A stretch of 64,000 bases of DNA from CAZOSF01 sp964582415 (GTDB lineage: Bacteria; Bacteroidota; Bacteroidia; Flavobacteriales; Flavobacteriaceae). The stretch spans positions 25,553 through 89,552 of the forward strand of contig CAZOSF010000001.1 in assembly GCA_964582415.1 (NCBI GenBank), written 5' to 3'. The notes under the pieces are model-generated. The model saw only the letters and a program-made list of their open reading frames with translations. It had not been told where the DNA came from and did no database searches. Of the stretch, positions 16,481-25,749 are shown one piece after another. Each line of letters begins with the position of its first letter. Positions within the stretch are counted from its first letter, which is position 1. A program made the translations under genes and the position numbers.

Positions 16481-18676
16481 CTATTCCTGTTCCTCCCGAT
16501 GGCCTAACATAAAAAAGTCCAAGTGCTTTTTCACTAAATCGGCATTCTTGACCTTCACATAAACTTCATCACCCAATCTATAGATGTTATGGGTTCTGGA
16601 ACCAATAACCGCAAATTCGTCTTTATCGAAAACGTAGTGGTCGTCGCTTAAATCACCCAAACGCACCATGCCTTCACATTTATTAGATATAATTTCCACA
16701 TAGATTCCCCATTCTGTGACCCCAGAAATAACTCCCAAGAACTCCTGGTCTTTGTGGTCTTGCATGTATTTCACTTGCATGTATTTGATGCTGTCCCTTT
16801 CCGCATTCGTAGCAAGCTGCTCCATATCACTTGAATGCTTGCATTGTTCCTCGTATTTATCTTCCGAAGCACTTTGCCCACCGTCCAAATAATGTTGCAA
16901 TAGCCTATGAACCATCACGTCGGGGTAACGTCGAATGGGTGAGGTAAAGTGGGTGTAATAATCAAATGCCAATCCGTAGTGCCCAATATTATTAGTGGTA
17001 TAAACCGCCTTGCTCATACTTCGAATAGCTAAAGTATCAATTAGGTTTTGTTCCTTCTTACCCACTACATCCTGTAATAATTTATTCATGGAGGTAGCGG
17101 TACTTTTTCGATCTCGGGTATTCAATTTGTACCCAAATCGCTTGATGATATTTTCGAGCTGCGCAATTTTCTCATCATCAGGTTCATCATGAACACGGTA
17201 AACAAAAGTTTTTTTAGGGGATTGTTTACCGATAAATTCTGCAACACTTCTATTGGCTAACAACATAAATTCTTCAATGAGCTTGTTCGCATCTTTGCTT
17301 TCCTTAAAATAAACCCCTTCCGGATTGTTTTGATCATCTAGTATAAACTTCACCTCAACTTTATCAAATGAGATAGCACCATGGTGCATGCGTTTCTTTC
17401 GAAGTATTTTTGCCAACCTATCGAATTCTAAAATTGCCTCTTTAATGGGTTCCTTAACCAAGTAACTGGAACCTGTTAACGAAATATTGGCAGGAATTTC
17501 ATTCGATTGTGTTTCAATGATATGCTGTGCCTCTTCATATGAAAAACGCGCATCGCTATAGGTCACTGTTCTTCCAAACCATTTTTTAATTACTTCCGCT
17601 TTGGTATTCATTTCGAACAATGCAGAAAAGGTATATTTTTCTTCATTTGGACGTAAAGAACAAGCATTGTTGCTTAGTATTTCAGGAAGCATAGGCACCA
17701 CCCTATCCACTAGATAAACTGATGTTGCCCGTTCATACGCTTCATCATCCAAGATAGTACCAGGTTGCAAATAATGGGAAACATCTGCAATATGAATTCC
17801 TATTTCATAGTTACCATTTTCTAGTTTTTGAAAAGAGAGCGCATCATCAAAATCCTTGGCATCCTTTGGGTCTATGGTGAAGGTGAGCACTTCTCGTAAA
17901 TCCTTCCTTTTTTTAATTTCCTTTTCCTGAATGGTAGTGTCTAACTCATTGGCAAAGGCCTCAACCTCATTTGGAAATTCATAGGGTAAACCATATTGGG
18001 CAAGGATAGCATGGATTTCAGCTTGGTGTTCTCCGGCTTTTCCAAGAACTTTCATGACGTGTCCTATTGGAGATTCGCTATGTGCTTCCCATCCTTCCAT
18101 TTTTACCAAAACCTTATCCCCAGTTTCGGCATTTTTAATCTTGCTTTTCGGAATAAAAATATCGGTATACATATTGTATCCAGGACATTCTACAAAAGCG
18201 AACTTATCCGATACCTGTATGGTTCCTACAAATTCTGTTCGTTTTCGTTCCAGAATTTTGGTTATTTCTCCTTCTGGTTTTCCGCCTTTTTTGCGTTTAA
18301 ATATATATGCCTCCACAATATCACCATGCAAAGCTTTATTGAGGTTTTTTGGTTTTATTTCTATATCGTCTTCCATACCTTCAACCATCACAAATCCCCT
18401 ACCCCTGGAGGTGATGTCTATCACTCCGGTGACGTAATTTTTTGAAGGGGTTAGCTTGTATTTACCTCGACTGATTTCTTCGATAGCACCTTCTCCTTGA
18501 AGTTTCTTTAGAGATTTTACTATTTGGTTTCTGCTGCTGGGATCATCTACTCCCATGCGTGCCGCAAGTTGCTTGTAGTTAAAAGTAGCGGAATGTTCCT
18601 TTCGGAGGATGGTTAGTATTTGTTGGGCAAAGTTATCTTTTCTCTGTTTCTTTCCTCCTTTTCTCCTTCTTGCCAT
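16481..18676 (-). CDS. rnr: Ribonuclease R
   Basis: A 731-residue RNase II/R family 3'-5' exoribonuclease able to degrade structured RNA. The N-terminal basic tail (MARRRKGGKKQRK) leads into a helix-turn-helix domain, then cold-shock domains. The RNB catalytic domain has the metal-binding motif DPKDAKDFDDAL near residues 267-278. The S1 domain is near the C-terminus (GVISGVTEWGIYVEI). It diverges from the DUF2007 gene. Strand bias flips from minus to plus just beyond this gene. Confidence 0.96.
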   Translation of the reverse strand: MARRRKGGKKQRKDNFAQQILTILRKEHSATFNYKQLAARMGVDDPSSRNQIVKSLKKLQGEGAIEEISRGKYKLTPSKNYVTGVIDITSRGRGFVMVEGMEDDIEIKPKNLNKALHGDIVEAYIFKRKKGGKPEGEITKILERKRTEFVGTIQVSDKFAFVECPGYNMYTDIFIPKSKIKNAETGDKVLVKMEGWEAHSESPIGHVMKVLGKAGEHQAEIHAILAQYGLPYEFPNEVEAFANELDTTIQEKEIKKRKDLREVLTFTIDPKDAKDFDDALSFQKLENGNYEIGIHIADVSHYLQPGTILDDEAYERATSVYLVDRVVPMLPEILSNNACSLRPNEEKYTFSALFEMNTKAEVIKKWFGRTVTYSDARFSYEEAQHIIETQSNEIPANISLTGSSYLVKEPIKEAILEFDRLAKILRKKRMHHGAISFDKVEVKFILDDQNNPEGVYFKESKDANKLIEEFMLLANRSVAEFIGKQSPKKTFVYRVHDEPDDEKIAQLENIIKRFGYKLNTRDRKSTATSMNKLLQDVVGKKEQNLIDTLAIRSMSKAVYTTNNIGHYGLAFDYYTHFTSPIRRYPDVMVHRLLQHYLDGGQSASEDKYEEQCKHSSDMEQLATNAERDSIKYMQVKYMQDHKDQEFLGVISGVTEWGIYVEIISNKCEGMVRLGDLSDDHYVFDKDEFAVIGSRTHNIYRLGDEVYVKVKNADLVKKHLDFFMLGHREEQE

Positions 18677-18761
18677 AATAAGTAGTTAGCAGCTCTAAAA
18701 GTACATTTAATAATGCAATGTAACAGCCCCTTTTCGTAAGAATTAGTAAATTAGTAGTATC

Positions 18762-19004
18762 ATGGAACACTTCGAAACCATAGCAATTTTTACCTATCCA
18801 AGCGAGTATGCCATTCTCCGTTTGTTACTGGAACAGGAAGAAGTTCGTTTTATTTTTCAAAATGAGACCATGATTGGTGTTTTACCCTTTCATTCCAATG
18901 CAATGGGAGGGATCCGACTCAAAGTTCATCCAGAAGATAAGGAGATTGCGCTTGCCATTTTGGAACGATGGAAAGGAGCTTCCCATTTAAGGATTGTTCC
19001 TTAG
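18762..19004 (+). CDS. DUF2007 domain-containing protein
   Basis: A small (80 aa) cytoplasmic protein of the DUF2007 (putative signal transducing protein) family. It has the family start FETIAIFTYPSEYAILRLLLEQE, where the acetylase-like motif describes moving between subunits, followed by GVLPFHSNAMGGIRLKVHPED and a C-terminal helix. The fold resembles a PII-like ferredoxin barrel, but no ligand is known to me. It is the last gene before a 520 bp gene-free stretch. Confidence 0.8.
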   Translation: MEHFETIAIFTYPSEYAILRLLLEQEEVRFIFQNETMIGVLPFHSNAMGGIRLKVHPEDKEIALAILERWKGASHLRIVP

Positions 19005-19524
19005 TTATACACAACCTACAATTCATTACTTTTCTTTTTATTTTTTAAAATTTTCTTTTTGTCTATTATTATAGATTGTTAATAGTTGGAATAACTTTTT
19101 TCAATAAAATTTTGAAATTGATTTATCATTCTTTTCAAGCAGAATATTAACAAGTAGAATTTAAATCAACTTACTGATATTCATCGAAAATTGATATTCT
19201 ATTGACAGTTGTGAACAACCCTTATGAACGAAGAATTATTAATAATTTTTTTTAGATTCCAGGTTATAAACTCACTTTATAAAGCTGAAAAATGATCTAA
19301 AAATGACTCATTAATTTTTTGGCGGTTCGCAGTATTTTTTCATATTCAAAATCCCTTTGAATTCACCAATAATATTTTTAGGTTTTCTATCAACAAATAT
19401 GAACAAGGTTGTTAACTTAAATCTATTCTAAAGGTTAAGAAATTATAAAGTATTGATTTTTAATTCCTTTAAAAAATCTGTTTAAGGATGCTTCGAAAGA
19501 GTATCTTTGCATAAAACCATTTAT
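19005..19524. other. AT-rich gene-free region, weak replication-origin candidate
   Basis: A 520 bp stretch with no plausible gene, strikingly rich in A/T runs (for example 19029-19075 and 19240-19260). It begins with TTATACACA (19005-19013), which fits the DnaA box consensus TTATNCACA. TGTGAACAA at 19210-19218 is a one-mismatch box on the other strand. Gene direction changes from mostly minus to plus here, and two parS sites lie 15-17 kb away. Only one perfect box is visible and dnaA is not nearby, so the origin call is weak. The last 25 bp hold the rpiB promoter. Confidence 0.35.
19502..19509 (+). promoter_or_regulatory. rpiB promoter -7 box
   Basis: TATCTTTG, an exact TAnnTTTG match 15 bp before the rpiB ATG. 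Confidence 0.65.
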
Positions 19525-19956
19525 ATGAAAATTGCCATTGGAAACGATCACGCCGGTACGGAATATAAAAAGGCTATTGTTGCTCATCTTAAGGCCATGG
19601 GATATGAGGTTCTTAATTTTGGAACCGATACCAATGATAGTGTTGACTATCCTGATTTTGTACATCCTGTTGCAGATGCTGTGACCTCTGGAGAAGCTAC
19701 TTTCGGAATTATTATTTGCGGAAGTGGCAATGGTGTTGCGATGACAGCAAATAAACATCAGCAGATCCGCGCGGCCTTATGTTGGACTAAAGAAATTGCC
19801 GAATTGGCAAGACAACACAATGATGCGAATGTTATAAGTATTCCGGCACGTTATACAAGTGAACCTCAAGCAGTAGCCATGGTGGATACGTTTCTTTCTA
19901 CCGATTTTGAAGGAGGAAGACATCAAAATAGGGTAAATAAGATTGCCTGTCAATAA
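19525..19956 (+). CDS. rpiB: Ribose 5-phosphate isomerase B
   Basis: A 143-residue RpiB of the LacAB/RpiB family, interconverting ribulose 5-phosphate and ribose 5-phosphate. The start MKIAIGNDHAGTEYK carries the phosphate-binding GNDHAG. The catalytic cysteine is in IIICGSGNGVAMTANK (about residue 65), and the active-site RHQN-type end is GGRHQNRV. The open frame extends to a TTG at 19507, but that codon lies in the promoter box. It is the first gene of a run of four plus-strand genes with tight spacing (12 bp to the next). Confidence 0.94.
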   Translation: MKIAIGNDHAGTEYKKAIVAHLKAMGYEVLNFGTDTNDSVDYPDFVHPVADAVTSGEATFGIIICGSGNGVAMTANKHQQIRAALCWTKEIAELARQHNDANVISIPARYTSEPQAVAMVDTFLSTDFEGGRHQNRVNKIACQ

Positions 19957-19968
19957 TGGAAGGTTTAC

Positions 19969-20880
19969 ATGGGGCACGGACATCATCATCACCATCATCA
20001 CCCTGACACAAAAGGTAGAAACCTTTTAATTTCCATTGTTCTTAATATTCTTATTACCGTTTCTCAGGTAATTGGAGGATTTATCTCGGGAAGTCTTGCC
20101 TTAATTTCCGATGCGCTGCACAATTTTGGAGACGTAATGTCTCTAATAATAAGTTTTATTGCGAATAAATACGCAAAGAAAAGGGCATCCTTCGATAAGA
20201 CATTTGGCTATAAACGGGCAGAAATCATTGCCGCCTTTGTGAACGCTGCTTCATTGATGATTGTAGCGGTCTATTTGATTTACGAAGCCATCCACCGATT
20301 TTTCGATCCAAAGATTATCGAAAGTGGTCTCGTCATTTGGTTAGCGATATTGGGAATTGTTGCGAACGGAATTAGTGTATTGTTACTTCGTGAAAGCTCT
20401 AAGGAGAACATGAATCTTCGCTCTGCTTATTTACATCTTATTACCGATATGTCTGCCTCTGTAGCGGTATTGATTGGGGGATTATTGATGAAGTATTTCA
20501 ATTGGTTTTGGGTGGATAGTGTACTCACCTTACTAATTGCTATTTATCTTTTGGTGATGGGTTATGGGCTTCTTCGAAATTCCTTTAGGGTTTTGATGCT
20601 TTTTAGTCCAGAGGATGTGAATTTACAAGAATTGCGGGATGCTATTTCAGCCTTTCCAGAAATTAAAAATGTTCACCATATGCATATTTGGCAATTGAAT
20701 GAGCAGGAAAATCACTTGGAAGCGCATATCGATTTTTATGAGGACATTACCCTCTCCCAATTTGATGCTATATTGAACAAGGTAGAAAAAGTATTGCACG
20801 ATAAATTTGGTATCAATCACGTGAATATTCAACCAGAATATCAAAAGGACGATGCCAAGGATATAATTGTACAAGATTAG
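19969..20880 (+). CDS. Cation diffusion facilitator family transporter (CzcD/ZitB-like)
   Basis: A 303-residue cation efflux protein, likely exporting Zn2+ or a similar divalent metal by proton exchange. The His-rich N-terminus has seven histidines in a row and is probably a metal sensor or buffer. Six hydrophobic helices follow. The metal site is in SDALHNFGD (helix 2: D-x-x-x-H-N-x-x-D) and HLITD (helix 5: H-x-x-x-D). A cytoplasmic C-terminal domain of about 90 residues contains further histidines (VHHMHIWQL). It lies 12 bp after rpiB and 2 bp before the acetyltransferase. Confidence 0.92.
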   Translation: MGHGHHHHHHHPDTKGRNLLISIVLNILITVSQVIGGFISGSLALISDALHNFGDVMSLIISFIANKYAKKRASFDKTFGYKRAEIIAAFVNAASLMIVAVYLIYEAIHRFFDPKIIESGLVIWLAILGIVANGISVLLLRESSKENMNLRSAYLHLITDMSASVAVLIGGLLMKYFNWFWVDSVLTLLIAIYLLVMGYGLLRNSFRVLMLFSPEDVNLQELRDAISAFPEIKNVHHMHIWQLNEQENHLEAHIDFYEDITLSQFDAILNKVEKVLHDKFGINHVNIQPEYQKDDAKDIIVQD

Positions 20881-20882
20881 TC

Positions 20883-21329
20883 ATGACCATTCGTATAAAA
20901 ACATTTAAGGAACTTTCTACAAATGAACTTTATGAAGTACTGCAGTTGCGTTCAGAGGTATTTGTTGTAGAACAGGATTGTGTCTACCAGGATATTGACG
21001 GCAAAGATCAAAAAGCACTGCATGTTTTGGGATTTGAGAACGATGCTTTGGTGGCCTATACCCGATGTTTCGCCCCCGGTATTTATTTTCCAGAAGCAGC
21101 CATTGGAAGGGTGGTTGTTAGAGAATCTCATCGTGGCAAGTCGTACGGACATGTCATAATGAAACATTCCATTCAAGCAATTAAAGAAGGGTACCAAACA
21201 GAAACCATAAAACTTTCTGCTCAAACCTATCTCATTGCATTCTATGAAGCACACGGCTTCCAAACTATAGGGGAAGGTTATTTGGAGGATGGTATTCCAC
21301 ACATAGGAATGATAAAAAATCCCATCTAG
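20883..21329 (+). CDS. ElaA-type GNAT acetyltransferase
   Basis: A 148-residue GNAT family protein. The sequence follows ElaA, with LYEVLQLRSEVFVVEQDC near the N-terminus, the acetyl-CoA pyrophosphate loop VVRESHRGKSYGHVIMKH (R-x-x-G-x-G type, here RGKSYG) and the C-terminal AQTYLIAFYEAHGF. The physiological substrate is not known. It starts 2 bp after the cation exporter, so the two are cotranscribed. A strong hairpin and T run follow 51 bp after the stop. Confidence 0.85.
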   Translation: MTIRIKTFKELSTNELYEVLQLRSEVFVVEQDCVYQDIDGKDQKALHVLGFENDALVAYTRCFAPGIYFPEAAIGRVVVRESHRGKSYGHVIMKHSIQAIKEGYQTETIKLSAQTYLIAFYEAHGFQTIGEGYLEDGIPHIGMIKNPI

Positions 21330-21379
21330 TTTTATCGATTTTACATATTTAGGGGTATTATTTCATAAAACCTCAATTT

Positions 21380-21428
21380 TAACCACATAACCCTAAATTT
21401 TATAGGGGTGTGGTTATATTTTTTTATT
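21380..21428 (+). terminator. Hairpin terminator before amt
   Basis: TAACCACA (21380-21387) pairs with TGTGGTTA (21409-21416), with an inner stem CCCTA/TAGGG (21391-21395 with 21403-21407), followed by a T run. It ends the rpiB-to-ElaA run or acts as a leader structure for amt, which begins 34 bp later. Confidence 0.7.
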
Positions 21429-21461
21429 TTTATATCCAATCAGTTAATTAATTTATAGGGT

Positions 21462-22748
21462 ATGGGACGCAGATTAAATTTTATTGCCTTAACCATTTTG
21501 GTGTTTGTATGCTTGTTAATGGGATCGGAATATCAATATTTAGATAACACTTCAGGGATAGATACAGGCGATACGGCGTGGATGATTGTTGCCAGTGCTT
21601 TCGTTTTACTGATGACTCCGGGATTGGCCTTTTTTTATGGGGGCATGGTAAGCCGAAAGAGCATTATTTCTACCATGTTACAAAGTTTTGTGGCACTTGG
21701 AGTAATTAGTGTTCTCTGGGTTTTAGTGGGTTTTAGCCTTGCTTTTGGAGAGAGTTACTATGGAATCATCGGCAATCCATTAACTTACTTTGCCTTTAAT
21801 AATGTAACCGTAAGTCCAAACCCCAATTTTTCGGGGACAATACCATTTTTACTTTTCGCTCTTTTTCAATTAAAATTTGCCATCATTACACCCGCTTTGA
21901 TTACAGGAAGCTTTGCAGAGCGTATTCGATTTCGTAGCTATATTTTGTTTATGGTGCTCTTTTCTTTGTTCATCTATTCTCCATTGGCGCATATGACCTG
22001 GCATCCGGACGGCTTACTTCGTAATTGGGGTGTATTGGACTTTGCCGGGGGAACCGTGGTTCATATGTCGGCGGGAATAGCAGCGCTTGCGGGAGCTCTT
22101 TACCTAGGAAAACGCAAGCAAGTGATGGAAAAGCCGGCCAATATTCCTTATGTAATCTTGGGAACGGGTCTCCTTTGGTTTGGTTGGTTCGGCTTTAACG
22201 CCGGTTCGGCACTTGGGGCTAATGGAGACGCTGTTATCGCCTTTGCCAACACAAACTTGGCCTCTGCCGCAAGTATGATAGCCTGGATATTCCTCGATCG
22301 ATTTCAAAACAGGAAAATGTCTGCTCTCGGTGCATGTATTGGAGCCATCGTAGGTTTGGTCGCTATCACCCCAGCAGCGGGATTCGTCACCATTGGTCAA
22401 AGTATTTTCATTGGTTTCGTAGCTGCTATTGTAAGTAACTTTGCGATCCGTTTAAACAAACGCACTGAAATAGACGATACGCTGGACGTATTTCCCAGCC
22501 ACGGGGTAGGAGGTATAGTGGGGATGATATTAACCGGGGTGTTAGCTAAAGATGTGGGTCTTATTTATGGGGAAACCACCACCTTTTTCTATCACTTGAT
22601 TGCCCTAGTAATTGTTGCGGTATTCACCTTTATGGGTAGTTTCCTACTCTATAAGATTACCGATTTATTATTGTCGATGCGGGTAAGGGAGGATCAAGAG
22701 TATAGGGGATTGGATATCTCCCAACACGGTGAAAACATCGACGATTAA
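21462..22748 (+). CDS. amt: Ammonium transporter
   Basis: A 428-residue Amt/MEP family channel with a signal-like first helix followed by eleven hydrophobic helices. Key residues are the conserved Asp in DFAGGTVVHMSAG with the first pore histidine (near residue 195-200), and the second pore histidine in FPSHGVGGIVGMIL (near 343). The WFGFNAGSALGANG stretch is the family signature. A short charged C-terminus follows. A PII gene (glnB/glnK) is often adjacent, but none is seen here. The C-terminal GENIDD end overlaps the convergent gene by 4 bp. Confidence 0.94.
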   Translation: MGRRLNFIALTILVFVCLLMGSEYQYLDNTSGIDTGDTAWMIVASAFVLLMTPGLAFFYGGMVSRKSIISTMLQSFVALGVISVLWVLVGFSLAFGESYYGIIGNPLTYFAFNNVTVSPNPNFSGTIPFLLFALFQLKFAIITPALITGSFAERIRFRSYILFMVLFSLFIYSPLAHMTWHPDGLLRNWGVLDFAGGTVVHMSAGIAALAGALYLGKRKQVMEKPANIPYVILGTGLLWFGWFGFNAGSALGANGDAVIAFANTNLASAASMIAWIFLDRFQNRKMSALGACIGAIVGLVAITPAAGFVTIGQSIFIGFVAAIVSNFAIRLNKRTEIDDTLDVFPSHGVGGIVGMILTGVLAKDVGLIYGETTTFFYHLIALVIVAVFTFMGSFLLYKITDLLLSMRVREDQEYRGLDISQHGENIDD

Positions 22749-23125
22749 AGTTTGATAAGATCCTTTTCCAAGTTCAAATCCTTCAACATTTCTTGGGTGA
22801 ATTTGTAATGACCTCTTCGGGTGACAATCCTAAAGCGATGATTTTTCATACGGGAAAGTACCTCCAAAAAACGCCATTTCGATTTCAATAAATTTGGTTT
22901 TTCGCTTTTTAAGCTTACTTCGAAATAATGTCTTACCCCTGCCCGTTCTGCAACAATATCCGGGGTAATGGTCACATCGCTACCTTTTTTGTGATAGGAT
23001 TTTGGGGATTCATAGCCCTCAAGGTCGGCCTTAATATTTTCAAATCCTTTTTTCTGTAGATACTCAACAGTATCGATTAAAATCTCTGTGTTTTCTTGTT
23101 TTTCTACTTGCACCATATCCCTCAT
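22745..23125 (-). CDS. Conserved-looking protein of unknown function, possible nuclease-like fold
   Basis: A protein of about 126 residues, using the ATG at 23125; the frame is open to 23152. I do not recognise the family. The stretch PDIVAE...HYFEVSLK, with an Asp, then about 14 residues, then E-x-x-x-K, looks somewhat like a PD-(D/E)XK nuclease core, and the protein is highly basic. This resemblance is only visual. Charged residues and even spacing suggest a cytoplasmic protein. It is convergent with amt, overlapping its stop by 4 bp, and stands before the sterol-desaturase-type gene on the same strand. Confidence 0.6.
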   Translation of the reverse strand: MRDMVQVEKQENTEILIDTVEYLQKKGFENIKADLEGYESPKSYHKKGSDVTITPDIVAERAGVRHYFEVSLKSEKPNLLKSKWRFLEVLSRMKNHRFRIVTRRGHYKFTQEMLKDLNLEKDLIKL

Positions 23126-23180
23126 AATAACTAAAATGGAGGACTTATGCAATTAATATTTTGTTAAGAAGGGTTTGAAA

Positions 23181-24008
23181 CTAGTGGTTTCGGGGCTTAG
23201 ACTTGACCGTTTTGTTAAATGGAATGGCCAACTGAACCCTAAGATTTTCATCGTCTGTATGGTCTGCAATATCCACTCCATACACGATCTTTGAAGGGTC
23301 TCCATATACATAGGTTCCGAAAATTCGATCCCAAATAGAGAGTATGTTACCATAATTACTGTCTGTCCATGGCAGTTGGTAATGATGATGAAACTTGTGC
23401 ATATTTGGGGTTACAATGATATAGCTAAGGCCTTTATCCAGCCATAATGGAAGCCTGACATTGGCATGGGTCCAATAGGTAAACAACACGCTTAATATTC
23501 TATAGAAAAAATAGTAGGATATGGGCATACCCATAATAATTACCGCCGATAATGCAAAAAGCTCTCGAATTAGGAAATCCAAAGGATGATGGCGGGTTCC
23601 GGTGGTAACATCAACATGCTTATCGGTATGGTGTACCAAATGGAGCCTCCACAGCCATCGTACCTTGTGAAGAAAATAATGCACACCGTATTGAGCGATT
23701 AAATCCAGAACCAACAGCGAAAGCAATAATTGAACCCAGACAGGTGCTTCAAAGAGATGAAGAATACCGAATTTGTTTTCTCCCAACCATAAAAATACAC
23801 CGGCTGTAAGCAGTCCAAAAACCAAATTAATAATCAGCACAAAACCCAGTAAACTCAGGTTTACCCCCGCATGTTTCCATTTTCGATAGGGTTGTGTGAA
23901 GAGGCTGTAGTTCCCTTCCAACACCCAAAAAAGGGCGATACAGAATATCACCCAACCTAATTTTTGCCAAACCGGCATGTTCTCGAAAAACAAAAGAAAT
24001 TGCTCCAT
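23181..24008 (-). CDS. Sterol desaturase / fatty acid hydroxylase family protein
   Basis: A 275-residue membrane protein of the fatty acid hydroxylase superfamily. The histidine clusters that bind a di-iron centre are HYFLHKVRWLW, HLVHHTDKHVD, GTRHHPLD and KFHHHYQLPWTDSNYGN. Several hydrophobic helices precede them. The reaction would be an O2-dependent hydroxylation or desaturation of a lipid, but the substrate is unknown. Its ATG overlaps the stop of the S41 peptidase gene by 1 bp (TAATG), so it is translated as part of that operon. Confidence 0.88.
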   Translation of the reverse strand: MEQFLLFFENMPVWQKLGWVIFCIALFWVLEGNYSLFTQPYRKWKHAGVNLSLLGFVLIINLVFGLLTAGVFLWLGENKFGILHLFEAPVWVQLLLSLLVLDLIAQYGVHYFLHKVRWLWRLHLVHHTDKHVDVTTGTRHHPLDFLIRELFALSAVIIMGMPISYYFFYRILSVLFTYWTHANVRLPLWLDKGLSYIIVTPNMHKFHHHYQLPWTDSNYGNILSIWDRIFGTYVYGDPSKIVYGVDIADHTDDENLRVQLAIPFNKTVKSKPRNH

Positions 24009-25636
24009 TACTTCAATATGTTTCGATAGCGGCCTTCATCTTTCAGTACCGCTACAGCTTCCAGTATTTCGGGATTATGTTTTACTTGATAATCGTACAG
24101 TCCTTCCGCATAGAAATAGCGCTTTAAAATTTCATTGGTTAATAAGGACTCAATTTCCAGCTTTTTTTCTGTCAGACTTTTTCTCTTAGCCACCGAAATA
24201 CTCTGAAGTAAGGCATTGTAACTATTTTGAATATCGTTTTTTAGACCATCATCTTCTGCCCTTCGCAACGCTTCTTCAAACTGTTTTTCGGTTTCGGTTT
24301 CATAGGAAAAATTCGTTTTATCCAAAAAACTCAAAAACTGATTGAATTCGGCCTCGCCCATTTGAAAATTTTCCCAATCGGCGAGACTATGAGAATAGTA
24401 GTATTCAGTAGCGTAATCGAAAATGGCATCATCCTTTAAAAGGGCGGTGGTAATTGGACTGAACTCGGCAGATTTCATTTCCACATCGGGCAAGATTCCA
24501 CCACCATCATATACCGTCCTTCCCCCTTTGGTTTTAAAGGCATTATAGTTTTTTGGATCCAGGCGAACAGGATCCCCATTTTCATCCCGATTCCAATAAT
24601 CCAAAGCTTGAATACATCGTCCACTTGGTGTATAGTACCGTGAAATAGTTACTTTTAATTGGGTGCCATAGGTTAATTTCTTGGGGCGTTGCACAAGCCC
24701 CTTACCAAAGCTTCGTGCACCCACGATGACGGCACGGTCTAAATCCTGTAATCCACCAGAAACGATTTCGCTTGCAGAAGCACTTCGACCATTCACAAGA
24801 ACCACCAAAGGAATCTCTGTATCCACTGGCGCCTCCAACGTTTTATAGACCTTGTTGTATTTTTCTACCACAGATTTGGTGGTGGTAATTACCTCGCCTT
24901 GAGGCACAAAAAGATTCACCACACTAATTGCCTCGTTAAGAAGACCTCCTGGATTGCCTCTTAAATCCAAGATGATTTTTTCAGCCCCTTTAGATTTCAA
25001 ATCTTTCAAAGCCGCTTTGGTTTCTTCAGTAGTTTTCCTGTTGAATTTGCTCAATACGATATAACCAATATTTCCATGGATTAGTTTGTAATAAGGAACG
25101 GCCTTAACATCTACTTTTTCACGTACCAATTTGGTGGTTTGTTCCTTTCCTTGTCGTTTAAAGGTAAGAGTCACCTCGGTACCCACGGCGCCCTTCAACA
25201 ATTCTCCAGCGTCATCTTCGAAATCGGAAACAACAATGTCGCCAATTTTAACAATTTCATCCCCGGCTTTTAAACCTGCTTTATCGGCAGGATAATCCTT
25301 GAAAGGCTCGACAATGATAATTTTATCCTTTAAGGTTTTGACGGTGGCCCCAATTCCAGTATAAGTGCCCGAATTTTTGATTTTCGCATCTTCCACCTCT
25401 TGCTCATTCCAGTAAACCGTGTAAGGATCCAAGTCCTCCAGCATCCCTTCAATAGCCTTATCCATCAGGGTGGCAGGGGTTGTCTCATCTACATAATTCA
25501 TGTTTAACTCTTTGAAAAGCGTGGTAAAGATTTCAATCTGCTTGGCAATTTCAAAAAAATCTTTGGTGTAGGTAAATGCCGAGGTGGCCAATAAGACACC
25601 AATGGCGATTATCGGATAAACGAATTTCTTTTTCAT
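24008..25636 (-). CDS. S41 family peptidase (C-terminal processing peptidase)
   Basis: A 542-residue periplasmic serine protease of the Ctp/Prc type, starting at the ATG at 25636 (MKKKFVYPIIAIGVL) with a signal or anchor helix. It has a PDZ domain (YTGIGATVKTLKDKIIIVEP, then GLKAGDEIVKIG) and the S41 catalytic core with the Ser in NGRSASASEIVSGGLQ (near residue 287) and the Lys in GARSFGKGLVQRP (near 310). These proteases trim unfolded or tagged exported proteins. The gene lies 113 bp downstream of rnpA on the same strand, an arrangement I associate with flavobacteria. Confidence 0.93.
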   Translation of the reverse strand: MKKKFVYPIIAIGVLLATSAFTYTKDFFEIAKQIEIFTTLFKELNMNYVDETTPATLMDKAIEGMLEDLDPYTVYWNEQEVEDAKIKNSGTYTGIGATVKTLKDKIIIVEPFKDYPADKAGLKAGDEIVKIGDIVVSDFEDDAGELLKGAVGTEVTLTFKRQGKEQTTKLVREKVDVKAVPYYKLIHGNIGYIVLSKFNRKTTEETKAALKDLKSKGAEKIILDLRGNPGGLLNEAISVVNLFVPQGEVITTTKSVVEKYNKVYKTLEAPVDTEIPLVVLVNGRSASASEIVSGGLQDLDRAVIVGARSFGKGLVQRPKKLTYGTQLKVTISRYYTPSGRCIQALDYWNRDENGDPVRLDPKNYNAFKTKGGRTVYDGGGILPDVEMKSAEFSPITTALLKDDAIFDYATEYYYSHSLADWENFQMGEAEFNQFLSFLDKTNFSYETETEKQFEEALRRAEDDGLKNDIQNSYNALLQSISVAKRKSLTEKKLEIESLLTNEILKRYFYAEGLYDYQVKHNPEILEAVAVLKDEGRYRNILK

Positions 25637-25749
25637 ACTACTTCGATTTTGAACCCACCCCACGCAATGCTATACAGGAATTGGAATAGATGGAACAAGA
25701 TACTAAATACGGATTGTTTCTCAAACAGTTTGTATTGGGAGAATATACC

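Noticed and set aside
19978..20001. Run of histidine codons that looks like a cloning tag
   Set aside because: It is the natural His-rich N-terminus of a cation diffusion facilitator, a known feature of that family; no vector sequence is nearby.
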